From Salvia splendens (Eukaryota; Streptophyta; Magnoliopsida; Lamiales; Lamiaceae), in NCBI RefSeq assembly GCF_004379255.2, contig NC_056050.1, positions 13,887,410-13,951,409 on the forward strand: DNA of 64,000 nucleotides, written 5' to 3'. Position 1 is the first letter of the stretch, and every line of letters starts with the position of its first letter. The notes under the pieces were generated by a model. The model did no database searches and had not been told where the DNA came from. It was given only the letters and a program-made list of their open reading frames with translations. Made by a program: the position numbers and the translations under genes. Below are positions 1 through 11,238 of the stretch, piece by piece.

Positions 1-661
1 CATCAACGATTTTACTCCGATTCGACAAGCAAATGCGAAAAGCATCCAATTGAGTAAATAACTACGAGCTCAGAAATGAAACATCATTCATACTCAAATA
101 AAACATCACCATATGAGAAAACAGAAATTGCATAAATCCACGATAATTTTTTAGAAAAACAGAGCCGAGCTTCGAACAGCGAAGCTCGGTGAAATTCACA
201 GCAACGAATGAAATGAAAGCGGTAAATTGTATCTTCGTCCTACGCAAGGACGGTGTTACCCAACCACAAACAAAAAGTGAAACCCGTAATCCCCTACAAC
301 TTCCCAGACATCCCCCCAAGTGTGTTTAAGTAAGTGAGCTAAGAGAGCCAAAATAAAACCTAAGGAGCCGAAAAAAAACTCTCTCCTTTTCTGCATGCTC
401 TCTCCCTTATATAGGCGCAGAGGATCTTCTAGAAGCCTTCGCAGAAATCTCAGTTCTGCCCTTCTGCTTCGCTGCTTCCCCTGTCTAGTCATTTTTCTCC
501 ATATTGCTCACTTTTATCACCGATTCCCTTCGCCATGCAATCGTCTTTCTTTCTTCCTGGACCTGGCAAAACTTTCTACACACCTGGCTTTAACAAATGT
601 GTTAGACCCCGTAAATGCATGAATTCAACCCTTTAATCAATGCATGAAATTAGCCTTATCA
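1..661 (-). repeat. Partial LTR (Athila-type relative), cut by window start
   Basis: This stretch matches the 1551-bp LTRs at 38893-40443 and 51107-52657 in order and orientation: the hairpin at about 171-195, the phrase AAGGACGGTGTTAC, a TATATA-type box near 408, and the terminal gccttatca that reads TGATAAGG on the minus strand. It is clearly diverged from those two LTRs. The matching sequence stops at 661 and no internal Athila sequence follows, so it is either a solo LTR or the outer LTR of an element that lies mostly left of the window. Confidence 0.75.
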
Positions 662-728
662 CGTATCACATACAAACAGATCTGTTTCAAAACAACAGAA
701 ATCCAAACATGAGGTAAAGATCAAGTAC

Positions 729-834
729 CGATTCATCAGGAATGTCAGCCACCTGAACAAGAGCATGCTCACAATACTTTCCCTTCGAATCTTTGACTTC
801 GATTATCAGATCATCTCCAAATCCATATGGCAAG
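729..834 (-). pseudogene. Orphan exon fragment, C2-domain-like
   Basis: On the minus strand an open stretch reads LPYGFGDDLIIEVKDSKGK and continues with YCEHALVQVADIPDES. A possible acceptor (tgatcag) lies upstream and a possible donor (gtacttg) downstream. The alternating hydrophobic and acidic pattern with DSKGK resembles a beta-strand region of a C2 domain, but that is a guess from pattern alone. No neighbouring exon in the same frame was found, so it is probably a gene fragment carried or stranded by transposons. Exact parent family unknown. Confidence 0.3.
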
Positions 835-999
835 CTGATCAAGAGGAGCATAATCACTCATCAATGAGGTGCCAAACTTAAGAACCAGACGGAGAATGAG
901 AAACAAAACCTAAAAGATGCGAGCTTCACCAGATCCCGATTCCATTCCCAATGCATCCTCTTCGGGCAATCTTTTCAATCTCAACAAACAAGAATATGA

Positions 1000-1830
1000 T
1001 TCTGCATGCTATAAGGGTTGTTTGAATGATATATCATGCCGTATTCTTCTGTTTTGAATTGCCTATAGGATGAAACCCTACTAGACTTTGATGGTTAACG
1101 AATTCGGGTCTGACTAGGGGGTTACACTGATAGGGATCGTAAGCCATCTTTTGGGTCGGCTGGTCCGGTGATCGAGTTTGTGGCCACATTCTCATTTCAC
1201 ATGATGATTCAGATATGGTATATGATGGATGATGATGATGTTTGTCTGTGCAAACACCTTTTACGATTAAAGATATGATTTTAGTGTTTCTCGACATTTT
1301 TAAAGTAAAACTCGATATTCACTCACCGATGGCTTGACATGACTTTATTTGATGAAAATATTTTTGGCACGAGTTCACTGAGTGCATCAAGTACTCAGCC
1401 TTGCATGTGTTTTCCTTACCTGCGGGTTGAGACGTGACGAGGACGGAGAATGTTGAGAATTTGGAACGAAGGTCATATTCAATAAATGTTTCAACAGCTA
1501 TGCGTGACATAGTAGTAGTCAAATTCAGATGCTTCCGCGACTCTAAGTTTTAAACTCTTATGCTTTCTTAAGTTGTTGGACTATTGTCGCTTCGTGGTTT
1601 GAGACTTTGATTCGGTATTAAGTTTTCCTTTTGATTCATATGTTGTGCCATTTGATCGTTTTCCCCTTTCTTCCCCTGCTTCTTTATTCTCCCACTAGTC
1701 GCGATCAACGAGCTTTTTATCCTTAGAAAATGTGGTCATGACAAATAATTTTAGTGGATTGTATGATTCACATTATTAAAAAAAGTGTCAGTTTATATAG
1801 TGTTAGTTGATAGTTGAATCTACAAAATAA
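1000..1830. other. Non-coding repeat-like stretch, possible old gypsy LTR
   Basis: No credible reading frame. Phrases such as gggtcggctggtc (about 1156) and tacctgcgggttgagacgtg (about 1418) resemble 3' regions of plant Ty3/gypsy LTRs. The termini, PBS and target duplication cannot be recognised, so this is only a suggestion. The two short minus-strand frames here look like chance frames. Confidence 0.25.
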
Positions 1831-1832
1831 TA

Positions 1833-2043
1833 CTACCTTCGTCCCACTCAAGATATCCACAATCTTGAGTGTCACAGAGTTTTAGAAAAAAATTATTTAG
1901 TGTAACAAAGTAGAGAGGAAGGTAGTTGGGTGTTTTAATGAGAAGAGAAGAGAGATGAATTTATTTCCAAATAAGGAAAGTGGATATCTTAAGTGAGACA
2001 AACAAAAACAGAAATGAGGGCATCTTGAGTGGGAGGGAGAGAG
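1833..2043. mobile_element. Stowaway-like MITE (Tc1/mariner type)
   Basis: A 211-bp element begins CTACCTTCGTCCCACTCAAG and ends CTTGAGTGGGAGGGAGAGAG, imperfect inverted repeats related to the Stowaway CTCCCTCCGTCCCA terminus. It is flanked by TA at 1831-1832 and 2044-2045, the expected 2-bp target duplication. No coding capacity. Confidence 0.8.
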
Positions 2044-2109
2044 TACTAGTAAATTATTAATTCTAATGATATCAAGTGTAACTAAAATGAGAGCATTCAC
2101 AATATGGAA

Positions 2110-2285
2110 CTACAACATAAAAAAAACATCCAATACTGATACTGGAGGAGAGTTCTCTCGTTCAAAGATCGGGACCAACCTTCTCTTAGTCTGTTTAAGG
2201 AGTTGCGTGAGCTGGGACTCATCCTCCGCCAAGGTGAGCATCTTGATGGTGTTGAATAGAGTTCTGTGCAAAGACGTCATAGCAG
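2110..2285 (-). pseudogene. Orphan coding fragment cut by a hAT insertion
   Basis: The minus strand has an open frame of about 58 residues containing TAMTSLHRTLFNTIKMLTLA and ending ENSPPVSVLDVFFML. It is hydrophilic with a helical look and lies next to low-complexity DNA. The upstream (N-terminal) side ends exactly where the hAT terminus TAGGGATG begins at 2286, suggesting the insertion split it. The family is not recognised; it could be an exon of a dead gene or a captured fragment. Confidence 0.3.
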
Positions 2286-2572
2286 TAGGGATGTCAGTGC
2301 TGCCCACAACCCGTGGGCTGGCCCAAATAGCCCGCCAAATTTATAGGGTTAATGTTGGAAATTTCTAGCCAGATAAAATTAGAATCCGATTAACCCGCAA
2401 AACGTTAGGGTCAGACCCGAAAACCCGATGGGCTGGCCCTGAAACCCGATAAAATTTCTATTTTTCTAATTGTTTGACTCCTAATTCGACACTTCATTGA
2501 TTATTTTTATAATATATATAACTAAAAAAATAAAATATTAAATATACAAATTATATGTTTCTGGACGGAATT
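2286..2572 (-). mobile_element. Truncated hAT MITE, same family as 36923-37633
   Basis: It starts with TAGGGATGTCAGTG and continues with blocks such as CCCGTGGGCTGGCCC, GCCCGCCAAATTTATAGGG and CTCCTAATTCGACACTT. These follow in the same order in the reverse complement of the complete element at 36923-37633. Similarity ends near 2572 and the other terminus is missing, so this is a one-ended, decayed copy. Confidence 0.75.
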
Positions 2573-2892
2573 TGCTACACCGATTAGAAAACCAGAGAGT
2601 CGGGGCTTTCGACGCATAATTTGATATCGAAAAGTGATAATTAATAATATAATTGATAATTTTTATAAACTAGAATGTTACGAGGGCTGAGAGTTTGAAA
2701 TAGTACATTAAATATAACAAATGAAAATTATATTAGAAACTATAAATTATTCGTAAAATGCTTTCGCATATTATTGAGAAGGAAATAAATTTAAATGTAT
2801 GATTATAAAGTAATGGAAATTAAATATTGTAAAATAATATAAGGTTGATGAAGAGGATTATAAGAATTTTCAGTTGATGAAAAATAAAGACT
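2573..2892. other. AT-rich spacer, nothing recognised
   Basis: This is AT-rich sequence without a credible gene, clear terminal repeats or tandem structure. It contains ggggctttcgacgcataatt, which does not match anything else in the window. Confidence 0.5.
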
Positions 2893-3316
2893 GTGTCGGA
2901 GAAAGCCTTTGTCCCAATTAACCTACTCCATCTCTTCTTCCGAGTCATTGCTTTGTTTTTGGCCACTCCTCAATTTACCGGTGATCCCGCAGAGGTTTTG
3001 ATTATTGCTCGACAACGGTGTGATTCGACATGCTACACACTGTCTTGGGATGAATCAAGTGAATATATGGTTCAGAAAGATGAGCATGGGAAGCAACTCG
3101 AGCTACGAACTAAAGGAGAGTCTGAACAAATCTTGGATGATTTTTGATCCAGAATACACCATTATTGCCGTGAGGGCTCTTTCTGATCACAAAATGAACT
3201 ATCCTGTAAGAGTGTGGAAGGTGTCTAGCGCTGTTAAAACTGGAGAAGGTTTGACAGACAGAGTTGAAGAATTTTTTCCAAGTTCGAAGCAGGAGATCTT
3301 TGACTAAGTTTATGGG
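2893..3316 (+). pseudogene. Left half of a degenerate gene split by Tat-1
   Basis: Two overlapping plus-strand frames (2893-3147 and about 3140-3307) look coding: the first contains EVLIIARQRCDSTCYTLSW and the second ALSDHKMNYPVRVWKVSSA. The change of frame near 3140 and the following stops suggest decay. A third frame, open from about 3270, reads RRSLTKFMG and would continue without a stop into 14073 if Tat-1 and one TSD copy were removed. Family unknown. Confidence 0.3.
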
Positions 3317-3992
3317 TGATGATTGGGCGAATTTTTGATGGTAATAAATGCAGGTAATAACTATAGATCACGACACAGAAAGTTACGTGGTTCGATTTAC
3401 TGAGGTAAATCTACGTCCACGGGAAGAAAGGAGGGCAAATTTGTATTGCTTGATCTGGATTACAGCTTACAACACTGACTTACTATATCAGATTCGATAT
3501 CTAGAGAGCTTCCTTGTCTATCTGATCTAAGTTCTATTTATACATGTGAACCAAGATCGTGGCTTCCAGGTTGACAACTGCTTCATACCACTAAATAGAT
3601 CGTGGGTGTGGTGGAGGTCGTGGAGGTCCTGCATGGGTCCACTATCCAAGATCGTGGCTTGCAGGTTGACAACTGCTTCATACCACTAAATAGATCGTGG
3701 GTGTAGTGGAGGTCGTGGAGGTCCTGCATGGGTCCACTATCTCCTTGTTCGGTCGAATACTGAGACCGAACTGCTGAACTTTGCCGATCAGCTTTGGCCG
3801 ATCTGAGAGTAGAGCTTGATTGGTTGGCTTTTACCGAGCTGTAGGCTGCGACTGAACTCTTTGGTTGTGCCGAACCGAACTGAACTCTTTGGTTGTGCCG
3901 AACTGATACTCTTTCTTGGGTTTTGGGCTAATGGGCCGTCACTGCTATTGGGCTCGCCATTAGGGTTTAGTTGTTTATTTCGTACCCCATCA
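3317..3992 (-). repeat. Tat-1 3' LTR
   Basis: On the minus strand it begins TGATGGGGTACG and ends with CGCCCAATCATCA. It contains a direct duplication of about 97 bp (copies beginning near 3550 and 3647, each with GATCGTGGCTT and AGGTTGACAACTGC). Relative to the 5' LTR, differences are visible near 3371, 3849 and 3978. Confidence 0.92.
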
Positions 3993-4008
3993 CTACCCCC
4001 CCCGAAAA
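3993..4008 (-). other. Tat-1 polypurine tract
   Basis: Directly inside the 3' LTR the plus strand reads CTACCCCCCCCGAAAA, so the element strand has a purine run of G residues next to the LTR. This is the expected primer site for plus-strand DNA synthesis. The same tract sits next to the Tat-2 3' LTR at about 21991-22008. Confidence 0.8.
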
Positions 4009-4313
4009 GCGAAGTGAATCACTTCGGCATTTTGGATGAGTGTAAGGGGGAGGCTGACGTCAGGGGACGTGCCATGCGCGTGTCTGCATTAAATGCGATA
4101 GCGAATCCGGCCGTTGAATCCAGAAAAAGGAGGATTTGAAACGGCGCTACGGATTTGAAATGCCTCTGTGAATCTGATAAATATTACCATTTTCCATCAT
4201 TGGAACACTTTTGCTATTGTTTCTTCTGCATTCTCTCTCTTTTGCGAAAAATTTCCTTCCGCTCCTTCAAGAATTTCTTCAGAACTTCTTCAGACTTTCA
4301 AAGAGTAAGAATC

Positions 4314-6200
4314 ATGTCTTCTTCTTCTTCTTCTGAGTCAGGTAGCGGTAGGAAAGGGGGTAAGGGATCTTCTAGCCGGAAAGAGTCCGGGGAGAAGACC
4401 GTAGAATACTTTCACAGCATCTTGAGTAAGGACACTGTGATATCCCTACACGGAAAATATCTTTTTCCCGGGGGGAAGGTGGTGATTCCCGACGACGATC
4501 ATAGGGCTAACTCGCCGCCGGAGGGTTATGCCACCGTTTACGAAGCCTGCTTAGAATGCGGGCTTCGTTTCCCTCTTCCCCCACCTTTTGTAGAGCTTCT
4601 TGATTTTTTCCAACTCCCTTTAGGTCAGGTGACTCCGAATTCTTGGAGGCACTTATCGGCCTTTGCTGCCGAACTGCGTAGGCTAGATAAGGATCTGTCT
4701 CTGAGGGCAATCCTTAATTTCTTCCAGTTTAAGAGGAAGGGATCTTGGTTTTACTTGATCCCTTTACAGCCCTTTAGAGCCTTTTGTAAAACCAAATGGC
4801 CGAAATGGCAAAATCGCTTCTTTTTTTACAATAGGACAGCGGCTCCGGGCTTTCCCTGGAGAGGGCCGAAGTCCGTAATTCCTCATCCTCGGTTAGAACC
4901 GTTGAACGAGCTCGAGGGCGAGCTCAATAAGATTCCTATGATTAGGACGCAGTACTTGGAGTCTGAGCTCGTCAAGGGCGACTTCGTGTTCGACTCCTCG
5001 TCTTCGGACGACGAGACTGAGGGTGAGGATTTCTTTTTTATGCATTACTGCCTTGACGACGAAAACTAACCTTGTTTTCTTGCTTTTTGGCAGTGAACTT
5101 GCTAAACAAGCTCGGTCGCAAATCCTCCGAATCTATGGAACCGGAGAGGCCGAAAACCACCAGCTCGGCGTCTGATGCCGAGAAGAATCCGAAGAGGCAA
5201 AAGACCTCTTCGGATCCAAAGAAGCCGGAGTCGACTTCGGCAAAGGGGAAGGCGAAGCTTCAGAAGCCCCCAAGAGCGCCAGAGAAAGACGTGGTCTTGG
5301 CGCCTCCTTCGGAACATATCTGTGAGCCCTTTTTATGGCCCACGGACTTCGCCGAGGTGAATTCTCTTCTTGATTTTCTGGCCTTGCTTTTTTCCTGTAT
5401 TTTTTGTGGCCCCTCGGTTGACTTTTTCCTTTTTCTATTTTCAGAGGAACGATATGCTCAGCAAGCTCGTCGCAGTTGAACTCTCTAAAGCGTCCAGCGA
5501 CTATGCTGAGATGCAGAGGAAGTTGACTGCTGCTCGTCACCAGGCCGAACAGGCTAGGGCAGACTTTGAGAAGGCAAGGGCTGCTAGGATCTCGGCTCAG
5601 GATGAAGCACAGCGGGCAAAAAACGAGCTCATTATCCAGAGAGAGCAGTCGAAACAGAGGGAGGCTGCTGCCGTGGTTGCCCAAGGGGAGGCTCTCCGTG
5701 CTTTCGCGGAGAAACTCTTTTTGAGCAATCAATTTTCGGCCTTTGTCGGTGATCTGCTGAAACTGATGACCGATAATGCTGAGCAGGGACCCGAAGTCGT
5801 CCTGCCGCTGTATGGCCGAGAAATTGCAGCTCGTCTCCAGAGTCTGCCGCTCCTTGACGAGCTCGCGTCTTCCTCGGTCCTGCTTTCTGCTGACCGAGTC
5901 CGTAATTGCCAAGCTGACCGGGACGAGAACATGGAGGCCATCTTTGCCTCCTTGGGACCTGTTTCACCCGCTCCAATTTTCCAAGGAGAGGGTGAGCAGG
6001 AAAACGAGACCGGCAAGGAGACCGAGCAGCCGGATCGGCAGACCGGCGACGGGCAGGCCGAGCAGGAGGTGCAGCAGATCGGCTATGGGGGCGCCGAGCA
6101 GGCTGGGGGGAGTAGGGAGGCTGAGGCTGAAGCCGAGGTGGACAAGGAGGGAGAAGCTGAAACCCGGAGGGGAGCCGGAGATGAAACTGGCGGAGTATGA
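4314..6200 (+). CDS. Spliced antisense gene of Tat-1, gypsy 'Transposase_28'-like protein
   Basis: This gene runs opposite to gag-pol. Joining 4314-5022, 5094-5356 and 5445-6200 gives 1728 nt and 575 residues, with GT-AG introns of 71 and 88 nt and consistent phases. The N-terminus is Ser-rich (MSSSSSSESGSGRKGGKGSS). Residues about 25-210 contain LRFPLPPPFVELLDFF and QVTPNSWRHLSAFAAELRR, resembling the plant 'putative gypsy type transposon' domain (Pfam Transposase_28). Exon 2 is Lys/Pro-rich, exon 3 has a long Ala/Glu/Arg coiled coil, and the C-terminus is Glu-rich. Start choice: the same ATG is kept in Tat-2. A TATA-like ATAAATA lies about 140 nt upstream, and a 3' UTR-like stretch follows the stop. 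Function unknown; extra ORFs of this sort are known from Tat/Retand elements. Confidence 0.75.
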
Positions 6201-6506
6201 TTTCGTCTCCCTTCTCTTAGTTTAGTTTCTTTCTTCCTTCTTGTAAAATGGCCTTGAAGCCCTCCTTGTGTAAAAATTTTTTTTCTTATGAATGAAAAAA
6301 TTTTCTTTCTACACTCGTGTCTTCGTATAGCTTTTCTTGACCTCTTTTACTCCTGTTGTGGTTTACTGCCTGCTCGGTAAGCTGAAATGCCGAACTGACC
6401 TAGCTGCTTTGTATTCTTTAACTCTAAGGAGCTGGAGGTACTTCACTGGAAGCGGCTATACTCTTCGGCTTTAAACGAAGCTGAGAAAAAAGCCATAGAG
6501 GACCAG

Positions 6507-7220
6507 ATGAAGTATGACGAACTCTTGGCTCGTTCAGTGGAGCTCGAGTCCGACAATAAGGACTTAGAGTCCATAAGGAAGGATCTGGAGGCCGAGCTGG
6601 ATATTGTCGTCGCTGAGAGGACTGCATATGAGGATTTCATCTGCGGACGCGGGGGAATGAGCATATCTGAAGTTCAGAATCAAGTTGATGAACTGTGGGA
6701 GGAGCTTCATGTACTCCGGAGGAACAATGCGCTGGAGAGCTCGGCTTGCCAACAAATTGTGAAATCATTGCGGTGCTGGGCTTCTCGGTACGACATCATT
6801 CTTTCCCGGCGTCCTTCAATCGAGAGATTCCTTAGGCATTTCCCGCCAACAGATGCTCACACTCCAGCTCAAACCTCTGATCCACTTGCTCAAAATCCTA
6901 CTCCAAATCAGCAACGAACTCAGGAGCAACCGGAAACGTCAAGACGAGAACGGACTCAGGAGCAACCGGAAATGTCAAGACAAGGACGGACTGAAGTTCG
7001 TAGAGGAGCTGTGATTATGAGTGAGCAAGATCAACAAATGCTTCGTGAAGAGACTCTTCGCCGTCGCGGTGCCAGAACTTCCCGGACTCAGGGAAGAGGC
7101 GGTAGGTCGATCAGAGCATCTCGTCGACCTGCTTATTCTTCAGCTGCCCGGAACGCCCGAACTCGGCTTCACGAGGATTTTTTGAATAGGTGGCTCAACT
7201 TTAGCAACCGTGGACAGTAG
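6507..7220 (+). CDS. Second antisense ORF of Tat-1, coiled-coil and Arg-rich
   Basis: This 237-residue frame starts MKYDELLARSVELESDNKDL and has a coiled coil over residues 1-75, a conserved middle (ASRYDIILSRRPSIERFLRHF), a Gln/Thr/Pro-rich linker with a duplicated RTQEQPE segment, and an Arg-rich tail (GRGGRSIRASRRPAYSS). The frame is open upstream to about 6430, where TCTAAG could be a splice acceptor, so an upstream exon is possible and the true start is uncertain. It could be an alternative 3' part of the 4314-6200 gene or a separate gene. Tat-2 has an intact counterpart at 18821-19498. No enzyme motif is visible. Confidence 0.6.
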   Translation: MKYDELLARSVELESDNKDLESIRKDLEAELDIVVAERTAYEDFICGRGGMSISEVQNQVDELWEELHVLRRNNALESSACQQIVKSLRCWASRYDIILSRRPSIERFLRHFPPTDAHTPAQTSDPLAQNPTPNQQRTQEQPETSRRERTQEQPEMSRQGRTEVRRGAVIMSEQDQQMLREETLRRRGARTSRTQGRGGRSIRASRRPAYSSAARNARTRLHEDFLNRWLNFSNRGQ

Positions 7221-7382
7221 AATAGTCCTTTGTAATAGCGTAACGCCTTCTCGTAGAGCAGCGGAGTTGTATGCCGAACAAGACTTAATAAATGAAAATT
7301 TTTTTCATTTCGCTTCTATCACTGCGTACTTACAGTTCAGCGATTTTATTTCGCTTCTATCACTGCGTACTTACAGTTCAGC

Positions 7383-7625
7383 GATTTTTTATTTCATTTA
7401 TTGTACTCGTCCTCGGTCTTATGAAGTAAACTTCTTTGACCGGACTCGTCCTCGGTCTTATGAAGTAAACTTCTTTGACCGGACTCGTCTTTGGTCTTAT
7501 GAAGTGAACTTCTTTGACCGGACTTGGTTTGTGTCCTAATTTGGCGAGTTTTATCGCTCGGATCGGACTTTCCCTTTGTCCTAATTTGGCGAGTTTTATC
7601 GCTCGGATCGGACTTTCCCTTTTTG
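7383..7625. repeat. Two minisatellites in Tat-1 3' region
   Basis: From 7400 to 7520 there are three copies of a 39-bp unit containing CTTATGAAGTAAACTTCTTT, itself partly palindromic. From about 7533 to 7622 there are two copies of a 46-bp unit containing GGCGAGTTTTATCGCTCGG. Tat-2 carries more copies of the first unit at 18485-18690. Confidence 0.8.
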
Positions 7626-7941
7626 CAGTTCGTTTCAGACGAACTGCTTGTTTCTTAAGCTGAATTGTGGAGTCTTGTATCTTCCTGAGAAGCTTGGACT
7701 CACAATTGTCTTTAATACATGTTCTAAAAAGGGGATCAGCCTTTAAAGAACAAAATACCTCAGTAACATTTGTAAGAGACGACACGCACATAGAGAGACA
7801 ACGCACATAAAGACAAATAAAAAAGACGAAAAAGGTTTTAAACTTTTATAAAACGACAAGCATGAAAAACAAGTAAAAAACAAAGAAAGCACATACCCCT
7901 AGGACCGAACTAGACACAAGACTGACTGACCGGACTGTCTC

Positions 7942-10900
7942 TTACAAATGGAACTTCTTGAGGTTGGAAATGTGCCATGTTCGGGGTACTTGTTCTCCTG
8001 ACATGTGAGTCAATTTATAAGACCCTTTGCCGAGGACTTCTGACACCCGATATGGACCTTCCCATGTGGGTTCGAGTTTGCCCAGCTTTTCTGCTCGGCT
8101 TACTTCATTGTTTCTCAAGACGAGATCTCCCACTTGAAATTGCAGCTTTTTCACCCTTTGGTTATAATACCGGGCTACTTGCTCCTTGTACTTGGCTGCT
8201 TTTATGCAGGCCAATTCTCTTCTTTCTTCGGCAAGATCTAGTTCGGCTCTCAGTCCGTCCTCATTCAGTTCTGCTGAGAAATTAAGAGTTCGGGGACTGG
8301 GTATGCCGATCTCAACCGGAATCACGGCTTCAGTGCCGTACACCAGACTGTACGGAGTTTCACCGTTTGAGGTTTTTGGTGTAGTTCGGTAAGACCATAG
8401 GACTTGAGGAAGATTTTCTACCCATTGTCCTTTGGCTTGTTCTAACCGAGCTTTTAACCCTTTCACCAGAATACGGTTTGTTACTTTCGTTTGTCCGTTT
8501 GCTTGTGGGTGAGAGACCGAAGTGAACCGCTGTTGAATATTCAGCTCTTGGCACCAATTCTTGAATGTCTTGTTGGTGAACTGAGTCCCATTATCCGAAA
8601 TGAGGATATGGGGTATGCCAAATCAGCAAACTATGTTATTCCAGACAAAATCCAATGCCTTCGAGCTCGTTATCGTAGCTAATGGTTCAGCCTCCACCCA
8701 CTTCGTGAAGTAATCCACGGCAACGATAAGGAATTTCATTTGCCGAGGAGCTTGTGGTAGTGGTCCTACTATGTCTATGCCCCATTGCATAAAAGGCCAA
8801 GGGCTTTGCATAGCACATAGATCGGTCTGCGGCATCCTTGGGATATTTGCATGGATTTGGCACTTCGTACATGTCTTGACGAGCTGCACTGCTTCTTGTA
8901 CCAAAGTTGGCCAATAATATCCCCATCTCAGAACTTTTTTAGCTAAAGCTTTAGCTCCGATGTGGGTACCGCAAGATCCTTCATGAACTTCTCTAAGGAT
9001 GTAGTCCGTCTCTTCTGGTTCTACACATCGCAATAACGGTTGAAGGTAGGACTTTCTGTATAGGACTCCTTCATGAAGTTCATACCGAAGTGCTCGGCAT
9101 GTGATTTTCCGAGCTTCTCTCTTATCCTCGGGCAGTTGTCCTTGATCTAGATACTGTAAGATCGGCGTCATCCAGTTCGGCGAGCTGGTTACTGAATGTA
9201 TCTCAGCTTCATCAATGCTTCGGTGTAGTAATTCCTCCACCTTTGAGCTCGGATATGAGGCCAACTTACTTAAAGTATCTGCTCGGCTGTTTTCCGCTCT
9301 GGGAATGCGGATTATCCGAAAATAAGAGAAACTTCGGCTAATGCTTTGCGCTTTGTCCAAGTATTTTTTCATCCTCTCATCTCGGGCTTCGCTTGTACCC
9401 AGCATGTGATTCACTATGACTTGTGAATCACAATGGATTTTGAGAGATTTGACAAATAGACTTTGCGCTAATTGAAGTCCGGCAAGGAGGGCTTCGTATT
9501 CGGCTTCGTTATTAGTAGTTGGGAATAGGAACCGAAGTGAATAAGTTACCTCGTGTCCGTCGGGAGCGATAAGTAGAATACCAGCTCCACTTCCCGTCTT
9601 ATTCGAAGCTCCATCTACGAATCCACTCCAGCAGTCCGGCGGCTCTACTTCGGATTCCTGGGGCTGTGTTAGTTCGTCATTGGCAGGATTTTTCTGTTCG
9701 GCAATAACAGGGATTGCTTGATCGAACTTTGCCTCTGCAAGAAAATCTGCCAAGGCTTGTCCCTTGATGGCTTTCCGAGGTAGATATTCTATTGAGTGTT
9801 CTCCCAGCTCTATGGCCCACTTGGCAATTCTGCCTGATGCTTCAGGCTTAGTCAAAACTTGCCGAAGTGGAAGATTGGTTAAGACGCATACCTTGTGAGC
9901 ATAGAAATATGGCCGCAGTCTCCTTGCTGCATTTACTAATGCCAGAGCAATTTTTTCCAGAGGTTGATACCTTGTTTCTGGACCTCTTAATGCTCGGCTT
10001 GTAAAGTAGATGGGAAGCTGCTTTAGGCCTTCTTCTCGTACAAGCACCGCGCTAATGGTTTGATCTGATGCCGCTAAGTATAAGAATATCACTTCGACAT
10101 CTGTTGGAGCAGAGAGAATAGGAAGCTCGGCTAAATAACTTTTGAGCTCGTCAAAAGCCTTTTTCTGCTCGACTCCCCACTCAAACTTTGGTGCCTTCTT
10201 CAACACATTGAAGAACGGCATTTGCTTTTCGGCTGCTTGGGAAAGGAATCTATTCAGTGCGGCTAGACATCCAGTTAGCCTTTGCACATCATGTATGGAC
10301 TTCGGCGTTGCCATGTTCTGAACAACTTGAACTTTTAGCGGATTTGCCTTGAGTCCTTCCTTTGAAACCCAACAACCTAGAAACTTTCCCGAATCTACCA
10401 AAAAGGTACATTTTTGGGGATTGAGTTTGAGGTTGGCTTTTCGGAGCACGTCGAGAGTGGACTTGAGATTGTCTTCGTACTCCGAAGTGCTTCTGCTTTT
10501 AACGACTATGTCGTCAACATACACTTCAACCTCTTTTCCGATTAGGTGCCGAAATAGCTTGTCAACCATCCTTTGATATGTGGCTCCGGCATTCTTTAAA
10601 CCGAATGGCATCTTTTTGTAAGCAAAAATGCCGAAGTCAGTAATGAAAGCCGTTTTTGAAGCATCACTCTCATCCATTAAAACTTGGTGATATCCTTTGT
10701 ATAAATCAAGAAAACAAAAAATTTCGAAGCCTATCAAAGCTTCTACTTTTTTATCAATGTTCGGAAGGGGATAGCAATCTTTAGGACAGTGCTTGTTTAG
10801 ATCGGTAAAATCTATGCACATCCGCCATCCTCCCTCTTTTTTCTTGATCATCACAGGGTTGGCCACCCAAGAAGGATATTTCACTTCAAATAACACATCC

Positions 10901-11238
10901 GCTTTCAGTAATTGGCGGACTTCGTCATGGATGACTTGACTTCTTTCTGCCGCAAAGAGTCTTTGCTTCTGTTTTATAGGCCGGACTGAAGGATCAATAT
11001 TTAACCGATGTGTAATTACCTCGGGGGGCACTCCGGTCATGTCCAACGGCGACCACGCAAAGACGTCTTTGTACTCTTTGAGGAGCTGGATGGTCTTTTC
11101 CCGGAGTAGAGGTGTTCCCGCGAAACCGATCTTCACCGTTCTGGATGGATCATCTTCATATAACCGAACTTCCATCGAGTTCGGCTCCGGTGTGACTTCG
11201 GTCATTTCGCCTGCCTCTGACTCCGGCTGCTGTGATTG
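7942..11238 (-). pseudogene. pol: Tat-1 pol: RT, RNase H, second RNase H, integrase (broken)
   Basis: The frame is continuous with gag-pro after the UAG at 11239 and is interrupted only by TGA at 8623-8625. Domains in order: reverse transcriptase with VEVYVDDIVVKS; the gypsy RNase H and connection; an archaeal-type RNase H with FVDGAS, NNEAEYEAL, HCDSQ and ENSRADTLSKL, so D-E-D-D is present; and integrase with an HHCC zinc region (HEGSCGTH and CTKCQ) and catalytic Asp in GIDIVGPL and ISDNGTQF. The third catalytic residue, expected Glu in the NGQTE-VTNR motif, is Lys (codon at 8485-8487). The C-terminal chromatin-side region runs to HISNLKKFHL. Both the stop (probably from CGA) and the Glu-to-Lys change point to loss of function. 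Confidence 0.9.

Noticed and set aside
5133..5912. Minus-strand 259-residue frame
   Set aside because: Shadow of the spliced plus-strand antisense gene and spans both of its introns.
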